Shown: positions 34,296 to 45,000 of the stretch, piece after piece
How the letters are laid out: every line of letters begins with the position of its first letter
Numbering within the stretch: the stretch's first letter is position 1
Assembly: GCF_900115145.1 (NCBI RefSeq)
Contig: NZ_FOVL01000006.1
Coordinates: forward strand, 112,630-176,629
Direction: 5' to 3'
Length of the DNA stretch: 64,000 bases
From: Salegentibacter flavus
GTDB taxonomy: Bacteria; Bacteroidota; Bacteroidia; Flavobacteriales; Flavobacteriaceae
The notes under the pieces: model-generated
What the model saw: only the letters and a program-made list of their open reading frames with translations
What the model was told of the DNA's origin: nothing
Database searches by the model: none
Translations under genes and position numbers: made by a program

Positions 34296-35057
34296 TTAAT
34301 CAGCAATTATTACTTCAACATTATTTTTTTTCAACATTTCTATGTCCTCTTTCTCAATCCTGTCATCCGTAATCACTTTATCGATATGCGCGAAATTTTG
34401 AATAAAAGCGAGCCCTGTTTTTTTAAATTTAGTAGAATCTGCTACCACAATCACTTCTTCGGCAATTTCAATCATTATTTGATTAAGGTAGGCTTCTTCC
34501 ATATGGTGGGTGAAAAAGCCAATGTTACTTCTAATCCCATCTACCCCTAAAAACAATTTGTTGCAAAAGAGTTGTTTGAGATTTCGCTCAGCCATTGGAC
34601 CTACCAATGACATAGAAAATTCCTGTAAATAACCCCCGGGCATATATACTTTGAGATTGTCGAATTGTGCTAAGTTGTTTACAATATCCAGCGCGTTGGA
34701 TATAACTGTTATCTCTTTAAAATTCCCCAGATTGCTTGATATCTCAAAAGTAGTAGTTCCGGAATCTAAAATAATTGAATCATTTTCCTGAATAAGACTT
34801 ACAGCCTTCTTCCCGATTTGCTTTTTTAAATCCCGGTTTATGCTTTTCTTTTCTGAGACGGCAAGAGCCAGATTATTGGTTTTAAACGCGCCTCCGTGCG
34901 CCCTAACGAGAAGTTTACTTTGTTCTAATTTATCCAGGTCATTTCTTATCGTAACCTCACTCACTTTAAGTTCATTACTGAGATCAGTAACATTTACCTT
35001 ATTAAATTCATCAAGAATTTCAAGTATTTTGGCCCTGCGTGCTGCGGCTTTTCTCAT
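34296..35057 (-). CDS. agaR: DeoR-family repressor of the GalNAc locus (AgaR-like)
   Basis: 253 residues. A DeoR-type HTH at about 1-60 (ARRAKILEILDEFNKVNVTD, LKVSEVTIRNDLDKLE, HGGA) and a DeoRC sensor domain with the phosphosugar-binding signature DSGTTTFEISSNL and later GVDGI, VVADSTKF. DeoR regulators bind phosphorylated sugars made by the pathway they control. It is encoded on the same strand, downstream of the aga catabolic operon and separated from it by a terminator, so its likely effectors are galactosamine-6-P or tagatose-6-P. Candidate operators with TTTCRTTT and TTTCGAAG motifs lie upstream of PUL genes. Confidence 0.85.
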   Translation of the reverse strand: MRKAAARRAKILEILDEFNKVNVTDLSNELKVSEVTIRNDLDKLEQSKLLVRAHGGAFKTNNLALAVSEKKSINRDLKKQIGKKAVSLIQENDSIILDSGTTTFEISSNLGNFKEITVISNALDIVNNLAQFDNLKVYMPGGYLQEFSMSLVGPMAERNLKQLFCNKLFLGVDGIRSNIGFFTHHMEEAYLNQIMIEIAEEVIVVADSTKFKKTGLAFIQNFAHIDKVITDDRIEKEDIEMLKKNNVEVIIAD

Positions 35058-35131
35058 ATGTTTGTATTATTCAGGGATTTACCCGGTATAATTTTAAATC
35101 TGCTATATTTATTATAATAAGTGAAAATAAA

Positions 35132-35167
35132 AAATTCCTGTCATTTTTCATCAAAAAACAGGAATTT
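35132..35167 (-). terminator. Intrinsic terminator after the aga operon
   Basis: AAATTCCTGT / ACAGGAATTT with T-rich flanks on both strands, so it may be bidirectional. On the minus strand it lies about 50 bp after the GH109 stop. A further perfect inverted repeat GTTTCATT-cga-AATGAAAC (35180-35198) sits between stop and terminator and could be an operator or a second hairpin. Confidence 0.75.
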
Positions 35168-35218
35168 AAAAAAATATTGGTTTCATTCGAAATGAAACAA
35201 GGCTAAAATACAAAAATT

Positions 35219-36628
35219 TTAACTTTTTAGAAGTACCTCAGTAGTACCTCCCCCTTGCAAGCTAATATCTACAGGTTTATTACCTTTCCAGCCACCCCTG
35301 GTAAAATCGGGTACATCTACAGATTGAGCCCTGTTATTTACAGAATCTACAGAAAGAGGAGTAATAGAACTCCATAATGCTGCATCATAAACATCCTGAT
35401 CCAACGGTAATCCATTTCTTAGGCAATCTATCAACCTCCAATCCATTATGAAGTCCATACCGCCATGTCCTCCGACTTTTCTAGCCATTTCTCCTACCTT
35501 TTTAACAATTTCAGGGGTGTATCTTGCTTCTAGTTCTTTGAACTCTTCTTCATTTAACCAGGTATGCCCTTTAGCTACTCTTTCCGGAGTAGGCCATTTC
35601 CTGGCAAAAGCTTCAGTACCACTAACTAAATGGATCCTGGAATAAGGTCTGGGAGACGATACGTCGTGTTGTACCATTATACTTTTCCCGTTCATAGTTT
35701 TTATCATTGTGGTATTCATATTACCCCGATAATCTTTACCGGTGAACTGTTCATAAAAACTATCATCAGCAGCTAATTCCCTAGCTTTTGCCGCCATATG
35801 GAAATCATTGCTAGAAAGAGAGGTTAGATAATCCATCTGGTCCCCACGATTTATATTCATGATCTGGCAAATAGGCCCTAACCCATGAGTTGGATAAAGA
35901 TTCCCGTTTCTTTCATAATTTTCGCGCAAACGCCACATATCTTCATAGCCATTTTTATCGAAATTCAAATCTATTAAGTCATGAATATATGCACCTTCAC
36001 CATGAATTATGTCGCCAAAAAAGCCTTGTCTCGCCATATTAAGAGTTAATAACTCAAAAAAGTCATAACAGCAATTCTCGAGCATCATGCAATGCTTTTT
36101 CGTTCTTTCTGAGGTTTCTACTAATTCCCAGCATTCATCAATATTTTTAGCAGCGGGAACTTCTACAGCAGCGTGTTTACCGGCATTCATGGCATAAACA
36201 GCCATAGGTGTATGCCATTCCCAGGGAGTAGCAATGTAAATTAAATCGAGGTCATCGCGATCTACCATTTCCTTCCAGGCATAATCGCTTCCTGAATATA
36301 AATCGGGATCATGAGAAGTATTTTCTAATAATGCTTTTGTTTTCTCTACTGATTCAGGTCTTAAATCACATAATGCTTTAATTTCAACACCTTCAATCTG
36401 GCTCATTCGGTTTACCGCTTGGGGACCACGCATACCTAAGCCAATAAACCCAATTCTTACAGTTTCTAATTTGGGTGCTGCATAACCGCTCATATTAAAA
36501 CGTTGCAGTCCAACAGGTCCACCAGTTAAAACCCTCTGTGAAGTATCACAGCTCAATAGACTTCCACTTATCAGGCCCAGGCCGCCTAAACCGGTTACTC
36601 TTAAAAAATCTCTTCTATTATTTTTCAT
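35219..36628 (-). CDS. GH109-like alpha-N-acetylgalactosaminidase (Gfo/Idh/MocA fold)
   Basis: 469 residues. The N-terminus carries a twin-arginine motif (NRRDFLRVTG) and a following Cys (LLSC), so it is exported through Tat. A Rossmann domain (VRIGFIGLGMRGPQAVNR) binds NAD, and the oxidoreductase fold includes HAAVEVPAAKNIDECWEL and YPTHGLGPICQIMNINRGD, hallmarks of GH109. These enzymes remove alpha-linked GalNAc by an NAD-assisted mechanism. It is the last gene of the minus-strand aga operon, so GalNAc released in the periplasm feeds AgaS and its partners. A related non-glycosidase dehydrogenase is the alternative. Confidence 0.85.
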   Translation of the reverse strand: MKNNRRDFLRVTGLGGLGLISGSLLSCDTSQRVLTGGPVGLQRFNMSGYAAPKLETVRIGFIGLGMRGPQAVNRMSQIEGVEIKALCDLRPESVEKTKALLENTSHDPDLYSGSDYAWKEMVDRDDLDLIYIATPWEWHTPMAVYAMNAGKHAAVEVPAAKNIDECWELVETSERTKKHCMMLENCCYDFFELLTLNMARQGFFGDIIHGEGAYIHDLIDLNFDKNGYEDMWRLRENYERNGNLYPTHGLGPICQIMNINRGDQMDYLTSLSSNDFHMAAKARELAADDSFYEQFTGKDYRGNMNTTMIKTMNGKSIMVQHDVSSPRPYSRIHLVSGTEAFARKWPTPERVAKGHTWLNEEEFKELEARYTPEIVKKVGEMARKVGGHGGMDFIMDWRLIDCLRNGLPLDQDVYDAALWSSITPLSVDSVNNRAQSVDVPDFTRGGWKGNKPVDISLQGGGTTEVLLKS

Positions 36629-36664
36629 GATATAAGTTTTAGTAGCAAAATGCTGTATGTTGAT

Positions 36665-37681
36665 TTAAAAATCAGAAAATCCGTAAGTTTCTTTGGCGTT
36701 AGTATAGAAAATTTTATTCACCACTTTCTCAGGAAGGTTAAGGCCTTTGAATTCACCCTGAAATTCAGGCGCAGTCAAGGATTTATTTGTGGCAAAAAAG
36801 TCGTAGTGAAAATTCCACAAATGTTCAAACCGGGCTGCGATTTCATCCGCCGGGGTGTTCCCATCGTCTATTACATCGGTACCATAGATGATCCTGTCCT
36901 GGTATTTTATGCAGAAGTCACGTACAGCCTGCCAATTATCTTTAGCCTGAAGCTGCAAATGACAAACCCGTTCAGCCACATCGGTTAAGGTGTTGTGATA
37001 TTTATCAAGCCGTGTGGCCACTTCATCAATACTCCATTCCATACTGAAAAGATGAAGACCGACATAGGTGATTCCGGGGAATTTAACAAGCATGTTGTCT
37101 CTTGCACGCATTTGTTCCTCATAAGAAGGATATTCCTTTTGCAGGAACATATGGTATTCTGGATGATCTTTGAAATAATTCCGGTCTGAATCTACGGTCA
37201 TTTCTTCTAGCGGCAACCAACAGTTTCGAGGTTCCCCCTGATGACCTATCAGCATAATATTATTCTTCTGTAGGTATTCAAAAATCGGATCAAAAACCGG
37301 ATCATCTATCATAACAAAACTGCCATCTTCTTTGTGGTAATCAAAGCCTATATCCTTCCATATTTTCACACCAACAGCCCCATTACCTAATCCGCGCTTT
37401 ATTTGAGCAATGGCATCATCAACAAATTCAGGTGTTCCCCATTTTTTAAAATTAAAAGTGGTGAAATATTTCACCCGACCGGGATATTCCTTCTGAAATT
37501 TCAGGATTATCTTTTCTTGTTCCTCGATTTCATCAAAAAACGGAATATTGGTATTTATGGATAAAAACCCCGCATTATATTCCATCATTTTCTCCATTTT
37601 TTCTGGGGACAGCGTATTTAAATGTACGTGTGCGTCTATAAATTTTGGTATCATATGGATTTCTTTTATATTTTCATTCAT
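36665..37681 (-). CDS. Amidohydrolase-2 family enzyme, candidate GalNAc deacetylase
   Basis: About 338 residues (or from the internal ATG at 37654, just before FIDAHVHL). TIM-barrel metal hydrolase: metal-binding DAHVHL at the first strand, GHQGEPRNCW, YVGLHLFSMEWS and the late Asp in IIYGTDVIDDG. No signal peptide, so cytoplasmic. Families with this fold hydrolyse C-N or C-O bonds. The aga operon lacks a recognisable NagA/AgaA deacetylase, which the pathway needs between GalNAc-6-P and galactosamine-6-P, so this is the best local candidate. That role is inference. Confidence 0.75.
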   Translation of the reverse strand: MNENIKEIHMIPKFIDAHVHLNTLSPEKMEKMMEYNAGFLSINTNIPFFDEIEEQEKIILKFQKEYPGRVKYFTTFNFKKWGTPEFVDDAIAQIKRGLGNGAVGVKIWKDIGFDYHKEDGSFVMIDDPVFDPIFEYLQKNNIMLIGHQGEPRNCWLPLEEMTVDSDRNYFKDHPEYHMFLQKEYPSYEEQMRARDNMLVKFPGITYVGLHLFSMEWSIDEVATRLDKYHNTLTDVAERVCHLQLQAKDNWQAVRDFCIKYQDRIIYGTDVIDDGNTPADEIAARFEHLWNFHYDFFATNKSLTAPEFQGEFKGLNLPEKVVNKIFYTNAKETYGFSDF

Positions 37682-37762
37682 CGATTAACCTTAAAAGGCT
37701 ATTTCTTTACCTGAGTAGCCTTGTCGAAAGTAGATTGGGGAGCCTTTTAATTCAAATATTTT

Positions 37763-38587
37763 TCAGGAATTATTTTTTATGGTCTCCAATTTCCCTTTAA
37801 CGAGTTTGGTAATTTCACCGGTTGCTACGGGGAATACCTTTCGTAAATCTATTTCTTCATTATTTCGTAATTCGATTTGCAGGGTTTTCATAAAAATATT
37901 CTTTATCTCGGTTGCAAGGTTTACTTTGCAAATTCCTCTGGAAATTGCAGCTTGCAATTGCGAGGCTGGCACTCCAGATCCGCCATGCAATACCAAACCT
38001 ACGGGAGTGGCTTCAGCGATTCTCTCAAGTAAACCCAATTGTAATTCAGGCTCTTTTTTATAAAATCCGTGAGCTGTACCAATAGCTACCGCCAGGGCAT
38101 CAATTCCTGTTTCCTCCACAAATTGCTGTGCCTCTTCAGGCTGGGTAAAAACCTTGTCATCATGCGATTGCCCTAACTTGGCCACATATCCTAATTCAGC
38201 TTCCACGTGGGCACCATATTTCTTAGCACGCGCCACGACCTCTTTTGTGATTTTTATATTCTCCTCAAAAGGTAGTTCACTACCGTCTATCATCACCGAA
38301 TCGAAACCGGCATCCAGACAGCGCTGCGCCAGTTCCACAGATCCGCCGTGATCTAAATGGATCCAACCTTCCACACCAAATTGTTTTAATCCGGTTCGGC
38401 CTAAATTAACCGCGGTTTCTAAACCCATATAATCTATAGAGCTTTGTGTAAGCTGTAAGATTAAAGGTTCATTCATTTCTGAAGCGGCACCCAGCACACC
38501 GTGCAGGGTTTCCAGGTTATAAAAATTAGTAGCCAGAATTCCACGGCCTTCACTTCGTAATTGTTGTAATTTCTCTTTTAATTTCAT
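37763..38587 (-). CDS. Class II tagatose/fructose-bisphosphate aldolase
   Basis: 274 residues, class II zinc aldolase of the GatY/KbaY/AgaY group: EGRGILATNFYNLETLHGVL, active-site Asp and zinc His in WIHLDHGGSVE, VEAELGYVAKLG, and later zinc ligand LVLHGGSGVP with KVNLATEIK. It splits tagatose-1,6-bisphosphate to DHAP and glyceraldehyde-3-P. It starts where the PfkB gene ends (1-bp overlap) in the minus-strand aga operon. The tagatose preference follows from context. Confidence 0.9.
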   Translation of the reverse strand: MKLKEKLQQLRSEGRGILATNFYNLETLHGVLGAASEMNEPLILQLTQSSIDYMGLETAVNLGRTGLKQFGVEGWIHLDHGGSVELAQRCLDAGFDSVMIDGSELPFEENIKITKEVVARAKKYGAHVEAELGYVAKLGQSHDDKVFTQPEEAQQFVEETGIDALAVAIGTAHGFYKKEPELQLGLLERIAEATPVGLVLHGGSGVPASQLQAAISRGICKVNLATEIKNIFMKTLQIELRNNEEIDLRKVFPVATGEITKLVKGKLETIKNNS

Positions 38588-39540
38588 TATAGTTTATTAT
38601 TCCTGATTTCTTGAATTTTTATTTCAATTTCTTTTGCATCACCAAATGCTCCAGTTCCTCCTGCAGCTGTAGTATTTAATGACCCGGTAAGGTTCGCAAA
38701 ATCCAGGCATTCTTTTAATGTTGCCCCTTCCAGGAATTTTTTGAGAAAACCGGCATTAAAAGAGTCACCTGCGCCGATGGCATCTTTGTAAGCTTTATTT
38801 AAATAAGGTTTTATCAAGATATCTTCCGAGTCTGTTACAATACGCCCACCTTTATCTCCTAATTTTAAAGCAAGAGTATTACTATAGTTTTTTATTGTTT
38901 CAATAGCATCTTCAAGATTATTCTTTCCACTAAGGTTCAAAAGTTCATTTTCATTTGGAAGAAAAATATCTACAAACGGTAAACAATTTTTATAATCAAA
39001 ATCCCATTTATTTATGGGATCTACTTGTAAATCCAGAGAAGTGCTAAGCCCGGCTTCCTTTGCTTTTTTAAATAGGTTCACGATATTTGGCTGCATGCCC
39101 GGCTGCAGAAAATAACTTGAAAAATGCAGATGATCGAATTCAGTAATGTTCTTCCATGGAATATGATTGATAGTTAATTCATTCATCGCTCCACAAAAAG
39201 TTACATTAGCCCGATCCTGGTCGTAATTCATCACCACAGTAATCCCGGTTTTATGCTCTTTGGAAAGACTAACGAACCGAGTGTCAACATTTTTATTTCG
39301 TAATTCTTCTAGAATAAACTCTCCAAAATTATCTTCCCCTAATAGCCCACAAAACGAGGTTGAGATTCCTAAGGCCGATATATTGGAAGCTAAAATTGCA
39401 GAAGAGCTACCTAAGGTGAATTCCATATTTTCGGCCAGTTTTTCTGCGCCGATTTCCGGGAAGCCATGAATATCATTTAAAATCAGATCGATATTTAATT
39501 CCCCCACCACAAGGATTTTTTTACTACTCATAAGTTTCAA
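38587..39540 (-). CDS. PfkB-family sugar kinase
   Basis: 317 residues of the ribokinase/PfkB fold: an N-terminal GELNIDLILN, glycine segment TLGSSSAILASNISALG and the C-terminal signature DAIGAGDSFNAGF with catalytic Asp. It overlaps the LacC-like gene by 17 bp and the aldolase by 1 bp. In a GalNAc pathway the most useful extra kinase phosphorylates GalNAc or galactosamine at O6 (the AgaK role), because import through a permease delivers unphosphorylated sugar. The substrate is inference. Confidence 0.85.
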   Translation of the reverse strand: MKLMSSKKILVVGELNIDLILNDIHGFPEIGAEKLAENMEFTLGSSSAILASNISALGISTSFCGLLGEDNFGEFILEELRNKNVDTRFVSLSKEHKTGITVVMNYDQDRANVTFCGAMNELTINHIPWKNITEFDHLHFSSYFLQPGMQPNIVNLFKKAKEAGLSTSLDLQVDPINKWDFDYKNCLPFVDIFLPNENELLNLSGKNNLEDAIETIKNYSNTLALKLGDKGGRIVTDSEDILIKPYLNKAYKDAIGAGDSFNAGFLKKFLEGATLKECLDFANLTGSLNTTAAGGTGAFGDAKEIEIKIQEIRNNKL

Positions 39541-40447
39541 TTTGAACTTGTTTCAACATTTTTTCTACATCTTGCTTTTTTAACATTCCCAATTCTTTGT
39601 TTAAGCAATTAGCTGTTCCACAGGCAACGCCCCAGGCTGCAATTTCTGAAAGTTTAAGCTTCTGGTTTAAAGCAAGAGCAATTCCGGCAGTTAAACAGTC
39701 ACCACTACCAACCGTACTTATAACTTGGCTGGGTGGAAGGTTGATTTTAGCTTTGATAATTTCATCCCTATAGGCAAGTTCAAGCCCTTCAGCCCCTTTG
39801 GTTAAAACTATAAATTCAACTTTATCGCCAAGAAATTCTCGAAGAGTTTTTATATCGGTTGCACCGCAAATCGTTTTGGCTTCGTGATGATTAAGGTGAA
39901 TTCCGAAGAATCCTTCCTTTAAAGCGTTTTGCAATTGAATTCCAGTACAATCCAAAATTACTTTTTTATGATACTTCTTTGCTATCTTAATAAGCTGTGC
40001 ATAGCCATCATCCGGGGATTCTGCCGGCCAGGACCCCGACATACAAATAAAATCAGCCTTGGCAACCTCTCTGTTGAATAGCGTAATAAATTCATCGAAG
40101 TTTGAATGATTAATTTCCGGACCTGGTTCCAGTAATTCGGTATGGTGTAATTCCGTGTTTTCTGAGATAAACGTATAGCATTTCCGGTTGTTCCCGATTA
40201 TATTTACACCATCTATTTCTACCTTCTTAGTCTTACATTCCTGAATAATCCAATCACCACTTCCTCCGGCCCAAAATCCGAGAAGTTTAGACGAAAAACC
40301 TAACTCAGCAATGGCAAGAGCCACGTGTACACCTTTTCCTCCCGGATAATCCTCTAAAGCAGAGATTCTATTAACCTCTCCAAGTTTGAAATCAGGAATC
40401 AGGGCATATGAATCGATAGAAGGATTGGGACAAAGACTAAGAATCAT
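39524..40447 (-). CDS. Tagatose-6-phosphate kinase-like (LacC/FruK family)
   Basis: 307 residues, hexose-6-phosphate kinase branch of the PfkB family: ILSLCPNPSIDSYALIP at the start, YPGGKGVHVALAIAELG, and SGSWP and STVGSGDCLTAGIALAL near the active site. It should convert tagatose-6-P, made by AgaS, to tagatose-1,6-bisphosphate for the aldolase two genes further on. Its start overlaps the agaS end by 4 bp. A 1-phosphofructokinase role is possible by sequence but less likely here. Confidence 0.88.
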   Translation of the reverse strand: MILSLCPNPSIDSYALIPDFKLGEVNRISALEDYPGGKGVHVALAIAELGFSSKLLGFWAGGSGDWIIQECKTKKVEIDGVNIIGNNRKCYTFISENTELHHTELLEPGPEINHSNFDEFITLFNREVAKADFICMSGSWPAESPDDGYAQLIKIAKKYHKKVILDCTGIQLQNALKEGFFGIHLNHHEAKTICGATDIKTLREFLGDKVEFIVLTKGAEGLELAYRDEIIKAKINLPPSQVISTVGSGDCLTAGIALALNQKLKLSEIAAWGVACGTANCLNKELGMLKKQDVEKMLKQVQIETYE

Positions 40448-41589
40448 TTTTTTTGCTTTTCAGGATAATCGTAAATTTTCACACCCTGTACTACACGGCT
40501 TATTGCTCCGGAAACTGAAGGGTTGTCCGGGTTCAGTCCTAATTGCAGTGATTTATAGTATCCTAAAATCTGCCCAATGATAGTAGCTGGAATGATATTG
40601 AAATCTTGGTTTTTGTCCAGTTCTAAATCAATATTCAAATAAGAATTAATATCCGAATCAGCTTTCCGACCAACACTGAAAGTTAATAAATTTCTGGGAT
40701 CTCGGGCTATGGAGATTGCCAGATCGCGCTCATAACCATATACATGATCTATAGAAGAGAACAGATAAACGACTAGCGTTTTCTCATTTGTTACAGCGCG
40801 GGGGCCGTGTCGAAAACCTAAGAAAGAATCGTGTTTACAAATTATTTGGCCATCTGTTAATTCCTGAAGTTTTAAGTGACATTCTCGAGCTATGCCAAGC
40901 ATGGGGCCTGAACCTAAAAATACTACCCGCTCATATTCTAATTGGGCTAGCTTTTTTAGTTGTGTGTAATGGCTAAGCAAATAGTTGGCTTGAATAATTA
41001 TTTTATTAACCTGCTTTGTCAAAGTAAAAACATTCTTTCTACTGCTTGCTAAGAGGACACTTAATAGCATAGAAGTAAAGCTTCCTGTCATGGCAAGACT
41101 TTTATCATTTGCTTTTTCCGGGAGCAATATTGCTAAGGCAGTTTTGGTATTCGCACGGGTATAAGTGAATAGTTCTCCCTCTTTATTGCAGGTTATTATC
41201 AAATGATAAATGTTCTTGCAGAATTTATCGGCAAGCTTTACGGTTTCAATACTTTCAGGGCTATTACCAGAACGAGCGAAAGAAACCAGAAGAACAGGAC
41301 TGCTATTTTTTGGAAAAAATAATTCGGGATGTGTCACCAAATCGGTAGTAGCAATTGCCCGAGTTAAACATCCGGTGTTTTTTTGCACTAATCCTTGGGC
41401 AGCTTCTCCTACAAAGGCAGAAGAACCGGCACCTGTCAAGATAATTTGTAGATTTTCTTTTTCATACAGAGGTGTGAGAAAGCGCTTAATTGCTTCTTCT
41501 TCTGTCTTTATTTGATTAAAGACCTCTCGCCATAAGTTAGGTTGGCCTTCAATTTCAGTTCTTGTATAATTTATTTCAGTATTTATCAT
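40444..41589 (-). CDS. agaS: AgaS galactosamine-6-phosphate deaminase/isomerase
   Basis: 381 residues with two SIS sugar-isomerase domains: ILTGAGSSAFVGEAAQGLVQ and LLVSFARSGNSPESIETVKL in the first, VVFLGSGPMLGIARECHLKL and HDSFLGFRHGPRAVTNEKTL in the second. It turns galactosamine-6-P into tagatose-6-P plus ammonia. It is the first gene of the minus-strand aga operon (agaS, LacC-like, PfkB, aldolase, amidohydrolase, GH109). Divergent from susC across 487 bp, so one control region can serve both halves of the locus. Confidence 0.92.
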   Translation of the reverse strand: MINTEINYTRTEIEGQPNLWREVFNQIKTEEEAIKRFLTPLYEKENLQIILTGAGSSAFVGEAAQGLVQKNTGCLTRAIATTDLVTHPELFFPKNSSPVLLVSFARSGNSPESIETVKLADKFCKNIYHLIITCNKEGELFTYTRANTKTALAILLPEKANDKSLAMTGSFTSMLLSVLLASSRKNVFTLTKQVNKIIIQANYLLSHYTQLKKLAQLEYERVVFLGSGPMLGIARECHLKLQELTDGQIICKHDSFLGFRHGPRAVTNEKTLVVYLFSSIDHVYGYERDLAISIARDPRNLLTFSVGRKADSDINSYLNIDLELDKNQDFNIIPATIIGQILGYYKSLQLGLNPDNPSVSGAISRVVQGVKIYDYPEKQKK

Positions 41590-42076
41590 TTACAATTAGT
41601 GTAATTATAAAAATCTTCATTTAAAAAAAATAATAGTATCAAAACTTTCATTCAAAATGACAAATACAAATAAACAAAATAAAACGAAATAAAAAACCCA
41701 AAATGTAAAATTTGTTTTTTTGATTTATCTAAAAATGTCTCAATATTTATTATTTGTAATAATGATTACAATCAATAAATTTAACAGGATTTTCAATTAT
41801 GTATTAATCATCTGTAAATCAAAAACTTAATACTCGTTTTTGATTTATGGATAGGGATGGGGTTTATATTAATTGAAAAAATATTCAGTAAATAAGATAA
41901 ACAATTGAAAATTTATTATCTAAAACTTTTGTTAATATCATTTAAGTTTTATATTAGCGACAAGAATTGAAAATTTTTTTTGTTCTTTCGAAGAATAAAA
42001 TTAACTTTTTTATTTTTTCGCAAACTAAATCGGTTTCGAAGAAATAATTTTAATCTATTAAATAATAAAAATCGAA
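41590..42076. promoter_or_regulatory. Divergent control region, agaS and susC
   Basis: 487 bp, very AT-rich. Visible candidates: a TTTCGTTTTATTTTGTTT element on the minus strand (41672-41689), which fits the published form of AgaR sites (direct TTTYRTTT units); an inverted repeat TTGTAAT-aatg-ATTACAA (41754-41771); and two copies of TTTCGAAGAA-TAA (41986-41998 and 42034-42047). The TTTCGAAG motif recurs at 58379 upstream of the permease. These are eye-found motifs without a statistic. Confidence 0.55.
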
Positions 42077-45000
42077 ATGAAAAACATTCTACTACCAATG
42101 TGCTTTATTTTACTTTTTCAAGTAAACGGTTTAGCACAAGATCTTAACATTAATGTGAGTGGTGTAGTGACCGATGAAGATTCTGGTTTACCTATTCCAA
42201 CCGTAAATGTTGTCGAAAAAGGCACATCGAACGGGGTAATGACGGATTTCGATGGAAATTTTAACATCAATGTTCCAGAGGACGCAGTTTTAGTTTTTTC
42301 TTTTATTGGTTATTCCACAAAAGAAATTAGTGTCCAGGGACAGGAGTATATTGAAGTTTCTATGAAAGAAGAAGCCTCTGCCTTAAATGAAGTGGTTTTA
42401 ATTGGATATGGTACGCAAAAAAAGAAAAACCTGACAGGCGCTATTTCTTCCATTGAAACCGAAGATATTGTATTGACGGGAGGGCCGGATATTGGAAACA
42501 TGATTAAAGGAAAAGCCGCCGGATTGACCATTCGACAGAACAGTGCACAGCCTGGTGGAGGCCTGGACATTATGATTAGGGGGGCTGGATCTATAAATGC
42601 CAGTAATGATCCACTGATCGTAGTAGATGGTTTTCCAATTACCGATTTGGAGCAGCCTGATACAGGTGGCAGGTATGATGCGGGGACCCAAAGTATTTTA
42701 AACACCTTCAACCCTAATGATATCGAATCTATAGAGGTTTTAAAAGATGCCAGTGCTACTTCGATTTATGGATCGAGAGCGGCAAATGGAGTGATATTAA
42801 TCACTACTAAAAGAGGAGCAGAAGGTAGACCTACAGTTCAATATTCTGTTTCTACTTCTTTTCAACCTTATAGTAGCCCTTTTGATGTGTTGCCGCTTAA
42901 TGAATGGATGGAAGTAAGAAACGAAGCAGCCTGGGAACATTGGTTATTCACTAATAATGTATCTCCCTGGGGCGAGCGCTCTATGGAGGAGGCGGAATCG
43001 AATCCTGTTGCAGGTCAATTCCAGCAACTCTATACTCAAAACGCTATTAACAATGTAGGTAAAGGAACTGATTGGGTTGATTTGGTAACCAGGGATGGAA
43101 TGATTGAACAACATAACATTTCTCTCTCTGGCGGTAGTGAATCTTTTAAATATAGACTTTCTGGTAATTATTACGATCAGGAAGGGGTGGTGAAGAATTC
43201 TGCCCTAACCAGATATACCATAAGGGGGAATCTGGATCAGACATTCAATGAATACCTGAAGCTTGGATTCAATATTTCCACTAGCCGTATAGATAATGAA
43301 AACAGTTCCCTGGGAGGCGGAATGTGGGAGAATTCGGGGATCATTAGGGCTGCAATGCAGCAGGGTCCACATATCCTGGCCATAGATGAAGATGGGAATT
43401 ACCCATTAAATCCCCAATTGTCTCAGCAACCTAACCCATACTCTCTCCTTACAATTACTGATAGGGGGAGGATAGAGAGAACGATGATTAATTCACTTTT
43501 GGACATAACGCCTATAGATGGATTGTTGGTGAGATTAAAAGCAGGTGTGGATAGAGGAGTTACCGACAGGTGGAGTTATATTCCTAAAACAACTCTTCAT
43601 GGGGCTTTGGAAGATGGAAGAGCTAGTATATCGGAGGTAGATAACAATCATTACCTACTTGAAGCTACTGCTAATTACAACCGGGAAATAGGAGACGGCC
43701 ATAACTTTGATCTTTTGGTGGGTGTTTCGGAAGAGCATTTTAAAGACGCTTCTAACAGCAGTGGGAACACAGGGTTCATTACTGATGCTTTTCTTTGGAA
43801 TAATCTTAATGCAGGTACGGGTACCAGAAGTGTTAGTTCCTACGGCCAGGAAAGGATGATCGCTTCTTATTTTAGTCGATTGAACTATAATTTCAAAGAA
43901 AGGTATCTAGCCACTTTTACTGTCCGTACAGATGGTTCCAGTGTCTTTGCAGAAAATAACAAATGGGCTACTTTCCCTTCAGGGGCTTTTGCCTGGAATA
44001 TATCGGAAGAACCTTTCATGCAGAATATTGATGATGTAGTGTCGCACTTGAAATTAAGGTTTAGTTACGGAGAAACCGGAAATGCTTCAATTGGAAGTAA
44101 TGCTTTCGCTGCGTATTCAGCTTATCCTGCGTATCTTTCAGGTGAAGACGTAAGAAATATAGGTGTTTCTCTTGCCAGGCTCGAAAATCCTGATCTAAAA
44201 TGGGAGACGACCACCGAAGCTAACTTTGGAATCGATTATGGGTTCTTCGATAACCGGATCAATGGTTCGGTAGAAGTTTATCACAGGATAATATCTGATC
44301 TACTGGCCACAAAACCACTAAACTCTTATCATGAGATTAACACAGTTATTGCAAATATTGGTGAGACAGAAAGCAAAGGTCTTGAAATAACCGTCAATAC
44401 TCATAATATTAAAAGCCTGGATTTCCAATGGAAAAGCACCTTCACCTTTGGGAGCTTTAAGGATAACTGGAGAGAAAGAGCAGATGATTGGAAGCCCGCT
44501 GTTTATCAAAATGAGGACGATCCCATCAGGGCAATCTATAGTAGAATCTCTGACGGGATTATGCAGGAAGGAGAAGAAGTTCCAGCTCAACCAAATCTTC
44601 AACCGGGAATGATAAAGATTGTTGATTTTGATGGATTTGTACGCGATGATGCAGGAAACCCTGTTGTTGACGAAAATGGTCGCTTCCTGAGAACAGGTGC
44701 GCCTGACGGAATGATCGATGAAGCAGACACGAAATTAATAGGTACTTCGGATCCAGATTTTATGATAGGGTTCTCAAATGTCTTAAATTATAAAAACTTT
44801 GATCTTAAATTTGATTTCAATGGAATGTTTGGACGCAAAATGGCTGATCCAAATTACACTGCCTATGGAGTTAGCGCTGAGCCTATTTATACTTATGGTT
44901 ACAATGCTTTAAGGACGGTCAAAGATCGTTGGACACCGGAAAATCCATCTACTACACAGCCAAGCTCTTATTATGGCTGGTCGGAATATGGATCTGGAGA

